Shown here: positions 52,933 through 61,134 of the stretch, piece after piece | How positions within the stretch are numbered: the stretch's first letter is position 1 | Layout of the letters: each line of letters starts with the position of its first letter | From: UBA7957 sp965222695 | GTDB lineage: Bacteria > Pseudomonadota > Gammaproteobacteria > Granulosicoccales > Granulosicoccaceae | Direction of reading: 5' to 3' | Length of the DNA stretch: 64,000 nt | NCBI GenBank assembly: GCA_965222695.1 | Contig: OZ244967.1 | Location: 5,022,001-5,086,000 of the forward strand | Notes under the pieces: generated by a model | Databases searched by the model: none | What the model was told of the DNA's origin: nothing | What the model saw: the letters and a program-made list of their open reading frames with translations, nothing else | Translations under genes and position numbers: made by a program

Positions 52933-54018
52933 ATGGCCAATCATATAGCCCATCTGCTTGCATTCTGGGAAAAGCGCCGAGATGACGCCGACTGGGTGCT
53001 TGGTACGGTTTACAAAACAGAAGGCCCATGTTATCGCAAGGCGGGAGCCATGATGCTGTTTAACAGCCTGGGGCAGCAATTTGGCTTATTGAGCGGCGGA
53101 TGCCTGGAATCGGATATACAGAAATATGCAAGCCGGGTAATGCAATCCGGCAAAGCGATAACGCTTTGCTATGATGGCAGCGACGAAGATGATCTTTCCT
53201 TTCAACTCGGAATAGGATGTGGTGGCACTGTATATATACTCTTGCAGCCGATTACCCAAGCCAATAGTTATCTGTGTTTGCCGGAAATTCAACAGGCGTT
53301 GCAGCGTCGGCGCAGCGGAATGTACTTTCAGCGTATTTCCGGGCAAACGGGAGAAGTGCAAGCGCGCTTTGAGGCACATAATCAAATCAGCCTGGTCAGC
53401 AAAACCGCGATTTTAACGAAGCGTGATCACCAAGACTGGCTTGCGACACCCGTCAGACCGCAAACGCATTTACTGGTCTGCGGCGGCGGTGTGGACGCGC
53501 AACCACTGGTCGCCCTGGGACATGAGCTTGGCTGGGAGATCAGTCTCTGGGATCCGCGGCCGGCCAATGCACGGCGTGAATATTTTCTCAACGCCGGCCG
53601 GATTTTGCGCTGTGGAGCGGACGAACTTGGTCACTATATCACCGCGCAGAGGGTCGAAGCTGCGGTTTTAATGACGCATAATGTCGGACTTGATGCAGCT
53701 GCGCTCAGGTCCATTCAGAATACATCGCTTCTTTACCTGGCGGTTCTGGGCCCGGTCAGCCGTCTGGAAAAGGTGTTGAGTGCGGCGAATCTGACCTTCG
53801 GGGAACTCTCTATACCTGTAGCCGGGCCGGCGGGGCTTGATTTGGGTGCCGAGCTGCCCGAAGGCATTGCCCTGTCCATACTGTCCGAATGTCACGCGCG
53901 AATAATGCACAGCTCGGCTTTGTCCTTAAGCGGTCAAACACCACATTCGAAAAAAGAACGAGAGTCCGCAATCCTGAATCCTGTGATACAGCCAAAGCGA
54001 CTAAGCCAATCGGCCTGA
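52933..54018 (+). CDS. XdhC family molybdenum cofactor maturation protein
   Basis: 361 residues with the XdhC/CoxI N-terminal domain (VLGTVYKTEGPCYRKAGAMM, GLLSGGCLESDI, LGIGCGGTVYILLQP) and the C-terminal Rossmann domain (LLVCGGGVDAQPLVALGHEL, AAVLMTHNVGLDAAAL, PAGLDLGAELPEGIALSIL). Inserts sulfurated Mo cofactor into xanthine oxidase-type enzymes, consistent with the preceding genes. It lies 60 bases downstream of the large-subunit gene. Confidence 0.9.
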   Translation: MANHIAHLLAFWEKRRDDADWVLGTVYKTEGPCYRKAGAMMLFNSLGQQFGLLSGGCLESDIQKYASRVMQSGKAITLCYDGSDEDDLSFQLGIGCGGTVYILLQPITQANSYLCLPEIQQALQRRRSGMYFQRISGQTGEVQARFEAHNQISLVSKTAILTKRDHQDWLATPVRPQTHLLVCGGGVDAQPLVALGHELGWEISLWDPRPANARREYFLNAGRILRCGADELGHYITAQRVEAAVLMTHNVGLDAAALRSIQNTSLLYLAVLGPVSRLEKVLSAANLTFGELSIPVAGPAGLDLGAELPEGIALSILSECHARIMHSSALSLSGQTPHSKKERESAILNPVIQPKRLSQSA

Positions 54019-54037
54019 TCGATTGAATAGCAATCCG

Positions 54038-54646
54038 ATGCGCGGTGACTTAGCGGTATTGATTATGGCCGCCGGGCAGGCGTCCAGATTCAGGGGGTGC
54101 AAACTGCTGCAAAACAGCGGCGGAATTTCTCTACTGCAACATTGTCTGAATAATGCCAATCATATCAGCCCCGGGCATTGCTATATTGTCAGCGGTGCAT
54201 GGCATGATCGGATAAAACGTTCCCTGGACAATACGGTCAGCCCCGGTGTTGAAATAATTTTCAATCCCGATTGGCAAAAGGGCATAGGTAATTCAATCGC
54301 CCGCGGGGTTAAATTCGTGTCTCCCGGTTACAATGCGATATTGATTCTGCTTGCCGATCAAATCGCCCTGACGGCATGTGATCTGGAAAATCTTCTATCC
54401 CGATCTAAGGGCAATGATATAGCTTGTGCGAAATATCAAGGTACCCGTGGTGTGCCTGCTGTATTCGGTCAAATCGCCTTCGCCGATTTGACCTTGCTGG
54501 ACTCAGACAAAGGCGCCAAACCTCTGCTCTATGACCCCAAGTATAGTGTCGCAGAGTGTCCGATGGATCTGGCTGCCGTTGACATTGATACCCCGGCAGA
54601 TTTGCGGCTATGGAATTTCCGGGCTCTGAAAGTCAAGCGTGAATAA
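54038..54646 (+). CDS. MobA-like nucleotidyltransferase for molybdenum cofactor
   Basis: About 202 residues. N-terminal nucleotide-binding motif LIMAAGQASRFRGCKLL, then LILLADQIALT (metal-binding aspartate) and GTRGVPAVFG, typical of the MocA/MobA-like family. It probably makes the cytidylyl form of molybdopterin used by xanthine-oxidase-type enzymes. ATG 54038 chosen; TTG 54023 in frame is an alternative and neither has a clear ribosome site. Last gene of the oxidoreductase operon. Confidence 0.83.
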   Translation: MRGDLAVLIMAAGQASRFRGCKLLQNSGGISLLQHCLNNANHISPGHCYIVSGAWHDRIKRSLDNTVSPGVEIIFNPDWQKGIGNSIARGVKFVSPGYNAILILLADQIALTACDLENLLSRSKGNDIACAKYQGTRGVPAVFGQIAFADLTLLDSDKGAKPLLYDPKYSVAECPMDLAAVDIDTPADLRLWNFRALKVKRE

Positions 54647-54710
54647 TCTTGCCGGGCATGTGGAACTATTCTTGCGGTGTTACGGGGTCAGTTGACTACA
54701 ATTAACCCTG

Positions 54711-56408
54711 ATGATTAATCAAAAATTCAATAAGCCGGATAAGTCACGGACATGGCCGATTATCTTACTGCTGTGGCTTTTCACGGTGCAGGCATCGGTA
54801 TTGGCCGAAGATGAGCGTGCAGCGTCCGCCCTGAACGAACGGCAAAGTTCTATTCTTACTACACTGGACGCGATCGTCGAAACAGAGAAGGATTTATTGG
54901 AACGTATCGGAGAGGTGACCGAAAAGATCGAAAAAACCGCGTCCGAAACGGGAAAACAGGAATTAAAAAAGCAGGAGTCTCAGCTACGCGATGAATTGCA
55001 GGCAACGCGTAAAAGTTTTGACGAAATCGCGGCGGAAAACGATATTGCGATCTTAAAAGGAGAGCGACAGGGTCAGTTCGATCTGAAAAACGAAGTGCTG
55101 TTTCTACTGGAACCTGCGCTCAAGGAAATGAAGCGTATGACCAGCGGCGTCAGGAACAAGTCGGCTTTGCGGGAAAAGCTGGAAATTTACCGCGAACGAA
55201 TGCCGATCGCCGAACGCGCCATCGCCAATCTGGAGTCATTACTGAAGGTTTCGAAGGATGAGGATGTTACCGAGGCATTGGAAGACAGGCTTAGCCAATG
55301 GAAGCATCAGCTAAACCTGTTGGACAACGACCGGCGAAGCGTGCAGCTTCAACTGGATAAACTGGAGGCCAACGAAGTGTCGCTGGCGCAGGCCTCACAG
55401 AGTTATTTTAAAGAGTTTTTCCAGAAACGCGGGCTGTATTTGCTTGTTGCCTTCGGGGTTGTACTGCTGGTTGTATTGTTGTCCAAGCTCAGTGCGGCGG
55501 CAATGCACGCGGTGATGCCGGGTTTTCGCGCGGAGCATCGTAGTTTTCGCGTTCGTTTAATTCAATTGATACATCAATTATTCAGTTTTATTCTGGCGAT
55601 TATCGGACCAATGGTGGTTTTTTACCTGGTAGAAGACTGGGTATTGTTCAGTCTTGGGATATTGATTTTATTTGCCGCCGCCTGGACGATCCGCAGTGCC
55701 GTACCCCGCTATTGGCACCAGATGCAATTGTTCCTCAATATCGGCTCGGTACGCGAAGGTGAGCGCATCGAGATGGACGGTATCCCGTGGTTGGTTAAAC
55801 AGATCAATTTATATACTCTGCTGGAAAATCCTGTGGCGGGTTTGCAGTTACGATTTCCGATCGATCACATGGTGGGTTTGACTTCGCGACCGCTACGACC
55901 TCATGAACCCTGGTTTCCCTGTAAGAGTGGGGATTGGGTGATACTGAGCGACGGCCGGCGCGGCAAGATTGTCGGTATATCGAAGGAGCTGGTGCAGATG
56001 GTGGAGCGTGGCGGTGCGCTTCGAACTTACACCATGAGCGATTTTCTCGCGCTCGCGCCGCATAATCTTTCCACGAATTTCCGGTTGAAAGAGGTGCTCG
56101 GCGTCTCTTACGATTTACAGCCCGCGGCGGCAAAGGAAATACCGCAAAAGCTTCAGGCCTTTATTCGGCAGAAAGCTGAACAAGAGGGCCTGGCGGACAA
56201 GGTGCTCAATCTGCGAGTCGAATTGAGCGCGGCGGGTGCTTCATCGCTGGATATCACGGTCATCATTGATTTTGACGGCGACCTGGCCGAACTTTATGGC
56301 CGGCTGAGACGGACTCTGCAGCGATGGTGCGTCGAGGCCTGTACCGCTCATGACTGGGAGATTCCCTTCCCCCAAATGACCATACACAGGCCGGCATTGG
56401 CAGGTTGA
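54711..56408 (+). CDS. MscS-like mechanosensitive channel family protein with coiled-coil domain
   Basis: 565 residues: signal peptide (about 16-32), a long periplasmic coiled-coil region (about 35-225, heptads such as LLERIGEVTEKIEKTASE), three hydrophobic segments (YLLVAFGVVLLVVLLSK; FSFILAIIGPMVVFYLV; VLFSLGILILFAAAWTI), then an MscS-like beta domain (GSVREGERIEMDGIPWLVKQ) and C-terminal alpha/beta part. The family is usually an osmotic release valve, but some members have lost gating; the conductance is unknown. Confidence 0.75.
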   Translation: MINQKFNKPDKSRTWPIILLLWLFTVQASVLAEDERAASALNERQSSILTTLDAIVETEKDLLERIGEVTEKIEKTASETGKQELKKQESQLRDELQATRKSFDEIAAENDIAILKGERQGQFDLKNEVLFLLEPALKEMKRMTSGVRNKSALREKLEIYRERMPIAERAIANLESLLKVSKDEDVTEALEDRLSQWKHQLNLLDNDRRSVQLQLDKLEANEVSLAQASQSYFKEFFQKRGLYLLVAFGVVLLVVLLSKLSAAAMHAVMPGFRAEHRSFRVRLIQLIHQLFSFILAIIGPMVVFYLVEDWVLFSLGILILFAAAWTIRSAVPRYWHQMQLFLNIGSVREGERIEMDGIPWLVKQINLYTLLENPVAGLQLRFPIDHMVGLTSRPLRPHEPWFPCKSGDWVILSDGRRGKIVGISKELVQMVERGGALRTYTMSDFLALAPHNLSTNFRLKEVLGVSYDLQPAAAKEIPQKLQAFIRQKAEQEGLADKVLNLRVELSAAGASSLDITVIIDFDGDLAELYGRLRRTLQRWCVEACTAHDWEIPFPQMTIHRPALAG

Positions 56409-56454
56409 TTCGATGGTTAAGGCTTGTATTGTTATGATTGCCGTCCAGAACCCC

Positions 56455-56527
56455 GTAGGAGCGAGGCCTCCTCGCGATGGGAGGTGGGCCGGATCCTACG
56501 GCAATCGCTTGCAGGGCAAGCTCCTAC
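56455..56527. repeat. Inverted pair of REP palindromes
   Basis: REP-type sequences at 56455-56478 (starts GTAGGAGCGAGGCC) and, inverted, at 56504-56527 (ends GGCAAGCTCCTAC). Both follow the GTAGGAGC...GCGAT consensus of gammaproteobacterial REPs. The rest of the 224-base gap before the aldo/keto reductase gene shows no gene. Confidence 0.8.
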
Positions 56528-56632
56528 AACTGGTATCAACGGGCTTGGGCAACTACCCCTTTGATTTATGGCAATCAATAACACTTGCTGGCAGACTACC
56601 GGATCCGGGTGCAGTTTTCGTGAGTTAGGATC

Positions 56633-57559
56633 ATGTCCATAAACCGTCGGCGATTTCTTCAATTTCTCACCGCCGCTCTGGCAACTCTTGAGCTAAGTCT
56701 TTATTCTAAAAAAGGAATTTCTGCCAGCCAAAAACGCCATATGGGTATAATTCCTGCCACCGGTGAGGCTGTTCCGGTTATCGGCATGGGTTCCTGGAAA
56801 ACCTTTAACGTCGGCCTCAATCAGCAGTTAAGGGACCGGCGAGTCGAAGTGTTGCGGGAATTTTTTAACCACGGTGGAGGCATGATCGATAGCTCGCCGA
56901 TGTACGGTTCTTCCGAGGCCGTTATCGGCTATTGTCTGGGCAAACTCAAGCCCGAGGGAAGTCTGTTTTCGGCGAGTAAGGTCTGGACGAACTCTCAACC
57001 GCAAGGCATGACGCAGGTCGCCGATTCAAAGCGATTGTGGGGCTTGAATACCATGGATCTTATGCAGGTCCATAATCTGGTGTCATGGTCGGAACATCTG
57101 GAGACATTGCGGCAAAAGCAGGCGGAGGGGGATATACGTTATGTGGGGATTACTACGTCCCATGGCCGCCGTCACGATCTTTTTGAGAAGATTCTCGCCA
57201 CCGAAAAGCTCGATTTTATTCAACTTACCTATAATATTCTGGACCGGCAGGTTGAAAAACGATTGTTACCGCTGGCTCGGGAACGCCAGGTGGCGGTGAT
57301 CGCAAATATGCCGTTTGATAAGGGCGATCTGTTTGACCGCTATGCCGCTTACCCTTTGCCAGAGTGGGCGCATGAGATCGATTGCGCAAACTGGGCGCAG
57401 TTTTTTCTGAAGTTTGTTGTCTCCCATCCGGCTATTACCTGTGCCATTCCGGCAACATCGCAAGTGATGCACATGCGGGAAAATATGGGCGCGGGAAGCG
57501 GAATAATGCCCGATCAATCGATGCGCAAAAAAATGATTGAATATATAAGGTCTCTTTGA
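56633..57559 (+). CDS. Exported aldo/keto reductase family protein
   Basis: 308 residues. N-terminal Tat-like signal (INRRRFLQFLTAALATLEL). Aldo/keto reductase barrel: PVIGMGSWKTFNVGL, GGGMIDSSPMYGSSEAVIGY (catalytic aspartate and tyrosine region), FSASKVWT (lysine), MDLMQVHNLVSW (histidine), YNILDR and CAIPATSQVMHMREN. NADP-dependent enzymes are rare in the periplasm, so the substrate and cofactor are open questions. Overlaps the next gene by a few bases at most. Confidence 0.82.
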   Translation: MSINRRRFLQFLTAALATLELSLYSKKGISASQKRHMGIIPATGEAVPVIGMGSWKTFNVGLNQQLRDRRVEVLREFFNHGGGMIDSSPMYGSSEAVIGYCLGKLKPEGSLFSASKVWTNSQPQGMTQVADSKRLWGLNTMDLMQVHNLVSWSEHLETLRQKQAEGDIRYVGITTSHGRRHDLFEKILATEKLDFIQLTYNILDRQVEKRLLPLARERQVAVIANMPFDKGDLFDRYAAYPLPEWAHEIDCANWAQFFLKFVVSHPAITCAIPATSQVMHMRENMGAGSGIMPDQSMRKKMIEYIRSL

Positions 57560-57570
57560 ACAGGATAGCA

Positions 57571-58230
57571 ATGGTTCCATACGATTCGGAAACCTTACTC
57601 GCCTTGATCAGCCAGTATTATCTGGACAGCTGGCCTGCGCAGATTATCATGTTTCTGCTGCTGTTATTGCTGCTCGGCCAGTTGTTCAAAAAAAGCTATG
57701 GGCGAGGCAGAATAGCCTCCGCCATACTTTGCATAATGTGGTGCTGGAACGCTATTTTTTTTCTGTTGAAGACTTATACCGCGATCAATTGGTTTGGATT
57801 GCTGCTGGCGGAGATATTCGGATTTCAGGCTTTTTTATTGTTTCTGTGGGGAATTACGCTCAACCGGCTCTGCTTCGATTTCTCAGCGCGCCAATCCGGA
57901 ATGACGGGGTTCTTCTGGTTAGGATTGATTCTGATAGCCTCACCAGGCTTGCAGTATTACTTCAATCGGAATTATTTGCAGCTTGAGTATTTCGCGATGA
58001 TGCCGGACCAGCTGGTGGCTATGACTCTCGTGTTTCTTCTGTATTTTACGGGCAAGCTTCGCTGGTATTTGTTGTTCATACCTGTGCTATGGGTAGGCTA
58101 TAGTCTGATTTGGTCCGTGATGCTGGGGGATCCTTCCAGACTGATATTGCCGGTAATATCCCTGCTTTTGATCCTATGGTATGCAGGACAAAACCTTATT
58201 TACAAACGCAGAGAATCCGTATCGACATAA
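57571..58230 (+). CDS. Multi-pass membrane protein (DUF6064-like)
   Basis: 219 residues, at least six hydrophobic segments (IIMFLLLLLLLGQLF; IASAILCIMWCWNAIFFLL; LLAEIFGFQAFLLFLWGI; FFWLGLILIASPG; LVAMTLVFLLYF; WYLLFIPVLWVGYSLI). Pattern YDSETLLALISQYYLDSWPAQII at the N-terminus (given here by its core LISQYYLDSWPAQ) resembles DUF6064 proteins. ATG 57571 follows AGGA; TTG 57556 would overlap the reductase gene. Function unknown. Confidence 0.65.
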   Translation: MVPYDSETLLALISQYYLDSWPAQIIMFLLLLLLLGQLFKKSYGRGRIASAILCIMWCWNAIFFLLKTYTAINWFGLLLAEIFGFQAFLLFLWGITLNRLCFDFSARQSGMTGFFWLGLILIASPGLQYYFNRNYLQLEYFAMMPDQLVAMTLVFLLYFTGKLRWYLLFIPVLWVGYSLIWSVMLGDPSRLILPVISLLLILWYAGQNLIYKRRESVST

Positions 58231-58381
58231 TTCTTTCAGGCAGGCTCAGAATACCTTAATGGTTAAGTTATAAATCGAGCTCCATAATGATTGACGATTA
58301 ACCTCAGTTAATAACATTACCGGCTATCTGTGCTATAAACAAATTCAAGTCAGGGAAGGTAAAACCTGCAGCCTAACCAAA

Positions 58382-59110
58382 ATGATAAAAAAATTACTCA
58401 AATCCATGCTCAACAGCCTCAGAGACTTGGCGCCGGTTCTGATGGTTGTGCTTTTTTTTCAGCTTTTTGTGCTTCAACAGCCTTTACCGGATGTAGGACA
58501 GCTGATGGTGGGTGTGATACTCGTGCTTTTGGGTTTGACTTTTTTTATTCACGGGCTGGAGCAGGGGCTTTTTCCGATCGGAGAGTCAATGGCACATTCC
58601 TTCGCGCGCAAGGGCAACATCACCTGGCTGCTTATCTTTGCCTTTGCCCTGGGGTTTGGGACGACGATTGCGGAACCTGCATTGATTGCAGTTGCTGATG
58701 AGGCTGCCAAGGTCGCAGCTGCCGGCCAGGTGATAGAGGAAAGTGAGCAAGCCATAGAAAGCTATGCCAACGGGCTGCGCCTCACGGTTGCACTATCGGT
58801 CGGTCTCGCCATCGTTATCGGCGTGTTGCGGATTTTAATGGGTTGGCCGATTCAGTGGATCATTATCGCCGGATATATTCTGGTGGTCATCATGACCGCC
58901 TTTGCGCCGCGTGAGATTATCGGAATAGCCTATGATTCGGGGGGGGTCACCACTTCAACCATCACGGTTCCGCTGGTCACCGCTCTGGGTGTGGGTCTGG
59001 CTTCGTCTATCCGGGGCAGAAATCCTATGATCGACGGCTTCGGCCTGATTGCATTCGCTTCTCTGACTCCGATGATTTTTGTCATGGCCTACGGTATGTT
59101 GGTGCAATGA
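58382..59110 (+). CDS. DUF1538 family membrane protein, subunit A
   Basis: 242 residues with six or seven hydrophobic segments. Conserved DUF1538 pattern: FALGFGTTIAEPALIAVADEA, then AYDSGGVTTSTITVPLVTA and RNPMIDGFGLIAFASL. The domain is duplicated in the next gene, and the two overlap by 4 bases. Pairs of this kind have been described as a two-component Na+(K+)/H+ antiporter (UmpAB of Halomonas); that assignment is from family knowledge only. No ion-binding residue can be proven by eye. Confidence 0.8.
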   Translation: MIKKLLKSMLNSLRDLAPVLMVVLFFQLFVLQQPLPDVGQLMVGVILVLLGLTFFIHGLEQGLFPIGESMAHSFARKGNITWLLIFAFALGFGTTIAEPALIAVADEAAKVAAAGQVIEESEQAIESYANGLRLTVALSVGLAIVIGVLRILMGWPIQWIIIAGYILVVIMTAFAPREIIGIAYDSGGVTTSTITVPLVTALGVGLASSIRGRNPMIDGFGLIAFASLTPMIFVMAYGMLVQ

Positions 59111-59907
59111 GTCAACTGTTTACTGATTTATTTCATACCATCATCGGCACCTTGCGCGATGTATTGCCCATTGCGGTGATTATTTTCAGTTTCCAGTTTC
59201 TGGTGTTGAAAAAAATGCCGCCCAATCCCAAGCGAATTCTGTTCGGTTTCCTATGGGTGCTTCTGGGGCTGGCCTTATTTTTAATGGGCCTGGAGTGGGC
59301 GTTGTTTCCCGTGGGTCGCTTAATGGCGGCCCAATTGACAGACCCGGCGTTTATCTTTGGAGAAGATGCGGCCCTTGCGATAGGCTCCTTGGTCTGGACA
59401 GATTACACTTGGGTATATTTGTTTGCCTTTGCAATCGGCTTCAGCACCACCATCGCCGAGCCTTCGCTGATGGCGGTGGCGATCAAGGCGAACGAAGTAT
59501 CCGGTGGGGGTATAGGAGTTTGGGGTTTGCGCATCGCGGTGGCACTGGGTGTGGCGGTCGGAATCTCGCTGGGGACTTACCGCATCGTTGTTGGCGATGC
59601 CATCCATTGGTATATAATTGCCGGCTATATTGTGGTGGTTATACAGACAGCGTTTGCGCCCAAGATGATTATTCCCCTGGCTTATGATTCCGGCGGTGTT
59701 ACCACATCGACCGTGACCGTGCCTTTGGTTGCAGCACTTGGTTTGGGCCTGGCCGAAACCGTTCCCGGCCGAAACCCCTTAATCGACGGGTTTGGATTGA
59801 TCGCTTTTGCAAGTTTGTTCCCCATTATGTCAGTGATGGCCTATGCGCAATTGGCGGAATGGATCAACAAACGGCGTCAGACCGGAGAAAGCCTGGATGA
59901 TTCCTAA
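59107..59907 (+). CDS. DUF1538 family membrane protein, subunit B
   Basis: 266 residues, paralogous to the preceding protein along its length: FAIGFSTTIAEPSLMAVAIK, AYDSGGVTTSTVTVPLVAA, GRNPLIDGFGLIAFASLF, with similar hydrophobic segments. Start ATG 59107 overlaps subunit A by 4 bases (ATGA), so the two are translated together. Its stop codon TAA is also the left copy of the target duplication of the adjacent MITE. The P-II-like and CBS genes follow after that element. Confidence 0.8.
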   Translation: MSQLFTDLFHTIIGTLRDVLPIAVIIFSFQFLVLKKMPPNPKRILFGFLWVLLGLALFLMGLEWALFPVGRLMAAQLTDPAFIFGEDAALAIGSLVWTDYTWVYLFAFAIGFSTTIAEPSLMAVAIKANEVSGGGIGVWGLRIAVALGVAVGISLGTYRIVVGDAIHWYIIAGYIVVVIQTAFAPKMIIPLAYDSGGVTTSTVTVPLVAALGLGLAETVPGRNPLIDGFGLIAFASLFPIMSVMAYAQLAEWINKRRQTGESLDDS

Positions 59908-60133
59908 GAGCCTGTTCAAAATCTCTGTGCCTGCTGCGAATTCGCTGAATTTGGCCAGATTTACTCCTGATTTTATGCAGCACATCCGTGTGCTTTACCC
60001 CTTACGGGGCTTGCGTTCAAAACGCTCCTGGCGTTTTAGTCGTTGCGTAGAACCACTATGCGCCTCAAATCAGAATGAAATCTGACTCAAATCAGCACAT
60101 TCTCACGACGACACAGAGATCTTGAACAGGCTC
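59908..60133. mobile_element. 226-bp IS5-type MITE with TAA target duplication
   Basis: The ends GAGCCTGTTCAAAATCTCTG (59908 on) and its inverted counterpart ending at 60133 agree at 21 of 22 bases. The trinucleotide TAA flanks both sides (59905-59907, 60134-60136), as in IS5-type elements of the IS1031/ISL2 subgroups (TNA). The inner arms also pair imperfectly for about 65 bases, and small palindromes sit in the centre (GCACATCCGTGTGC, CCCCTTACGGGG). It encodes no protein and needs a transposase from elsewhere. The remaining gap 60134-60231 shows nothing else. Confidence 0.78.
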
Positions 60134-60231
60134 TAAGAATAATTTTTCATTGATAGATCTATGTCAAAGGATAAAGAAATTGATTTGGCATAATAACCCA
60201 CTCATATGCCCGGTGGCATGGAGTTACAAGC

Positions 60232-60582
60232 ATGCACTTTAAATTGATAATTACCCTGGTCAATGACGAGAAAACCGACGCCGTTATGGAGGCTGCACGC
60301 AAAGCCGGTGCCACGGGGGCAACAATCGTCAGCAATGCGCGCGGCGAGGGACTGAATAAGTCCAAGACATTTTTCGGATTATCCCTCGACATTCACCGGG
60401 ATATGATCATGTTTTTGGTTGAAGAGCACCTTGCGCGTACCATACTGGACGAAATCGGCAGGGTAGGTGAGTTTGATGAAAAACCCGGAACCGGAATCGC
60501 ATGTCAGATTGATGTGGAGGATGCTGTGGGTGTCAATCAACAGATGTTGAAACTATCGACGGAATTAGAGGAACTGCTATGA
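60232..60582 (+). CDS. P-II-like nitrogen-regulatory family protein
   Basis: 116 residues with the ferredoxin-like P-II fold: FKLIITLVNDEKTDAVMEAA, GATGATIVSNARGEG and ILDEIGRVGEFDEKPGTGIA, the last typical of the nucleotide-binding B-loop. The T-loop segment (NKSKTFFGLSLDIHRDM) lacks the uridylylated tyrosine context of GlnB/GlnK, so this is a divergent P-II. Next to a membrane transport pair, it most likely controls that transporter in response to a nucleotide or other small ligand. Its stop overlaps the CBS gene by 4 bases. Confidence 0.8.
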   Translation: MHFKLIITLVNDEKTDAVMEAARKAGATGATIVSNARGEGLNKSKTFFGLSLDIHRDMIMFLVEEHLARTILDEIGRVGEFDEKPGTGIACQIDVEDAVGVNQQMLKLSTELEELL

Positions 60583-60986
60583 GCGCAGGCAAAAGCATTC
60601 GTGTACGTGATGTGATGACTAACGGCTTTTTGGAGATAGACGGTCTCTCCACTATCCGAGATGCATTGAAAGAAATGAAATCCGCCAACATCGATGTGGC
60701 GATTGTAAACCCAAGGGACGACGATGATGAATTCGGCATCATGGTATTGGCCGATATTGCAAAAAACGTCTTGGCGCAGAACAGGTCTCCTGAGCGGGTG
60801 AATGTCTATGAAATCATGAGTAAACCTGTCATAGATGCGCCTCCGGATATGAAAGTGCGTTATTGCGCGCGCCTGTTCGAGCGCTTCGGTTTATCGGTTG
60901 CGCCGGTGATAGAAAACAAGAAAGTCATCGGCGTGGTGAGTTACAACGAACTGGTGCTTAAAGGATTATTACGAGGCGTTGAATAA
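60579..60986 (+). CDS. CBS-domain protein
   Basis: 135 residues consisting of two CBS motifs (IRVRDVMTNGFLEIDGLSTI; YEIMSKPVIDAPPDM with FERFGLSVAPVIENKKVIGV). CBS pairs bind adenine nucleotides and sense energy state or ionic strength. It overlaps the P-II-like gene start to stop, so the two probably form a regulatory pair for the DUF1538 transporter. Confidence 0.85.
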   Translation: MSAGKSIRVRDVMTNGFLEIDGLSTIRDALKEMKSANIDVAIVNPRDDDDEFGIMVLADIAKNVLAQNRSPERVNVYEIMSKPVIDAPPDMKVRYCARLFERFGLSVAPVIENKKVIGVVSYNELVLKGLLRGVE

Positions 60987-61000
60987 ATCAGCAGCGACTC

Positions 61001-61024
61001 CTAGGAGCTTGCCCCGCAAGCGAT
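61001..61024 (+). repeat. REP palindrome, degenerate
   Basis: 24-base REP-type unit beginning CTAGGAGCTTGCCCC and ending GCAAGCGAT; 22 of 24 bases match the reverse complement of 56504-56527. Located 15 bases after the CBS gene stop. Confidence 0.7.
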
Positions 61025-61134
61025 AGAAGGCATTTAACGACAACCCCTTCTATGGATAATGTTAAATAAAATTGACGGTATAAAGGTTCCGCCGGCTGAT
61101 ATACTGAGCATTCAGCCATTTTTGCTTTTCGATC

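Noticed and set aside
52396..53079. 227-codon minus-strand frame over the Mo subunit and xdhC start
   Set aside because: Spans two genuine genes and their gap without any motif.
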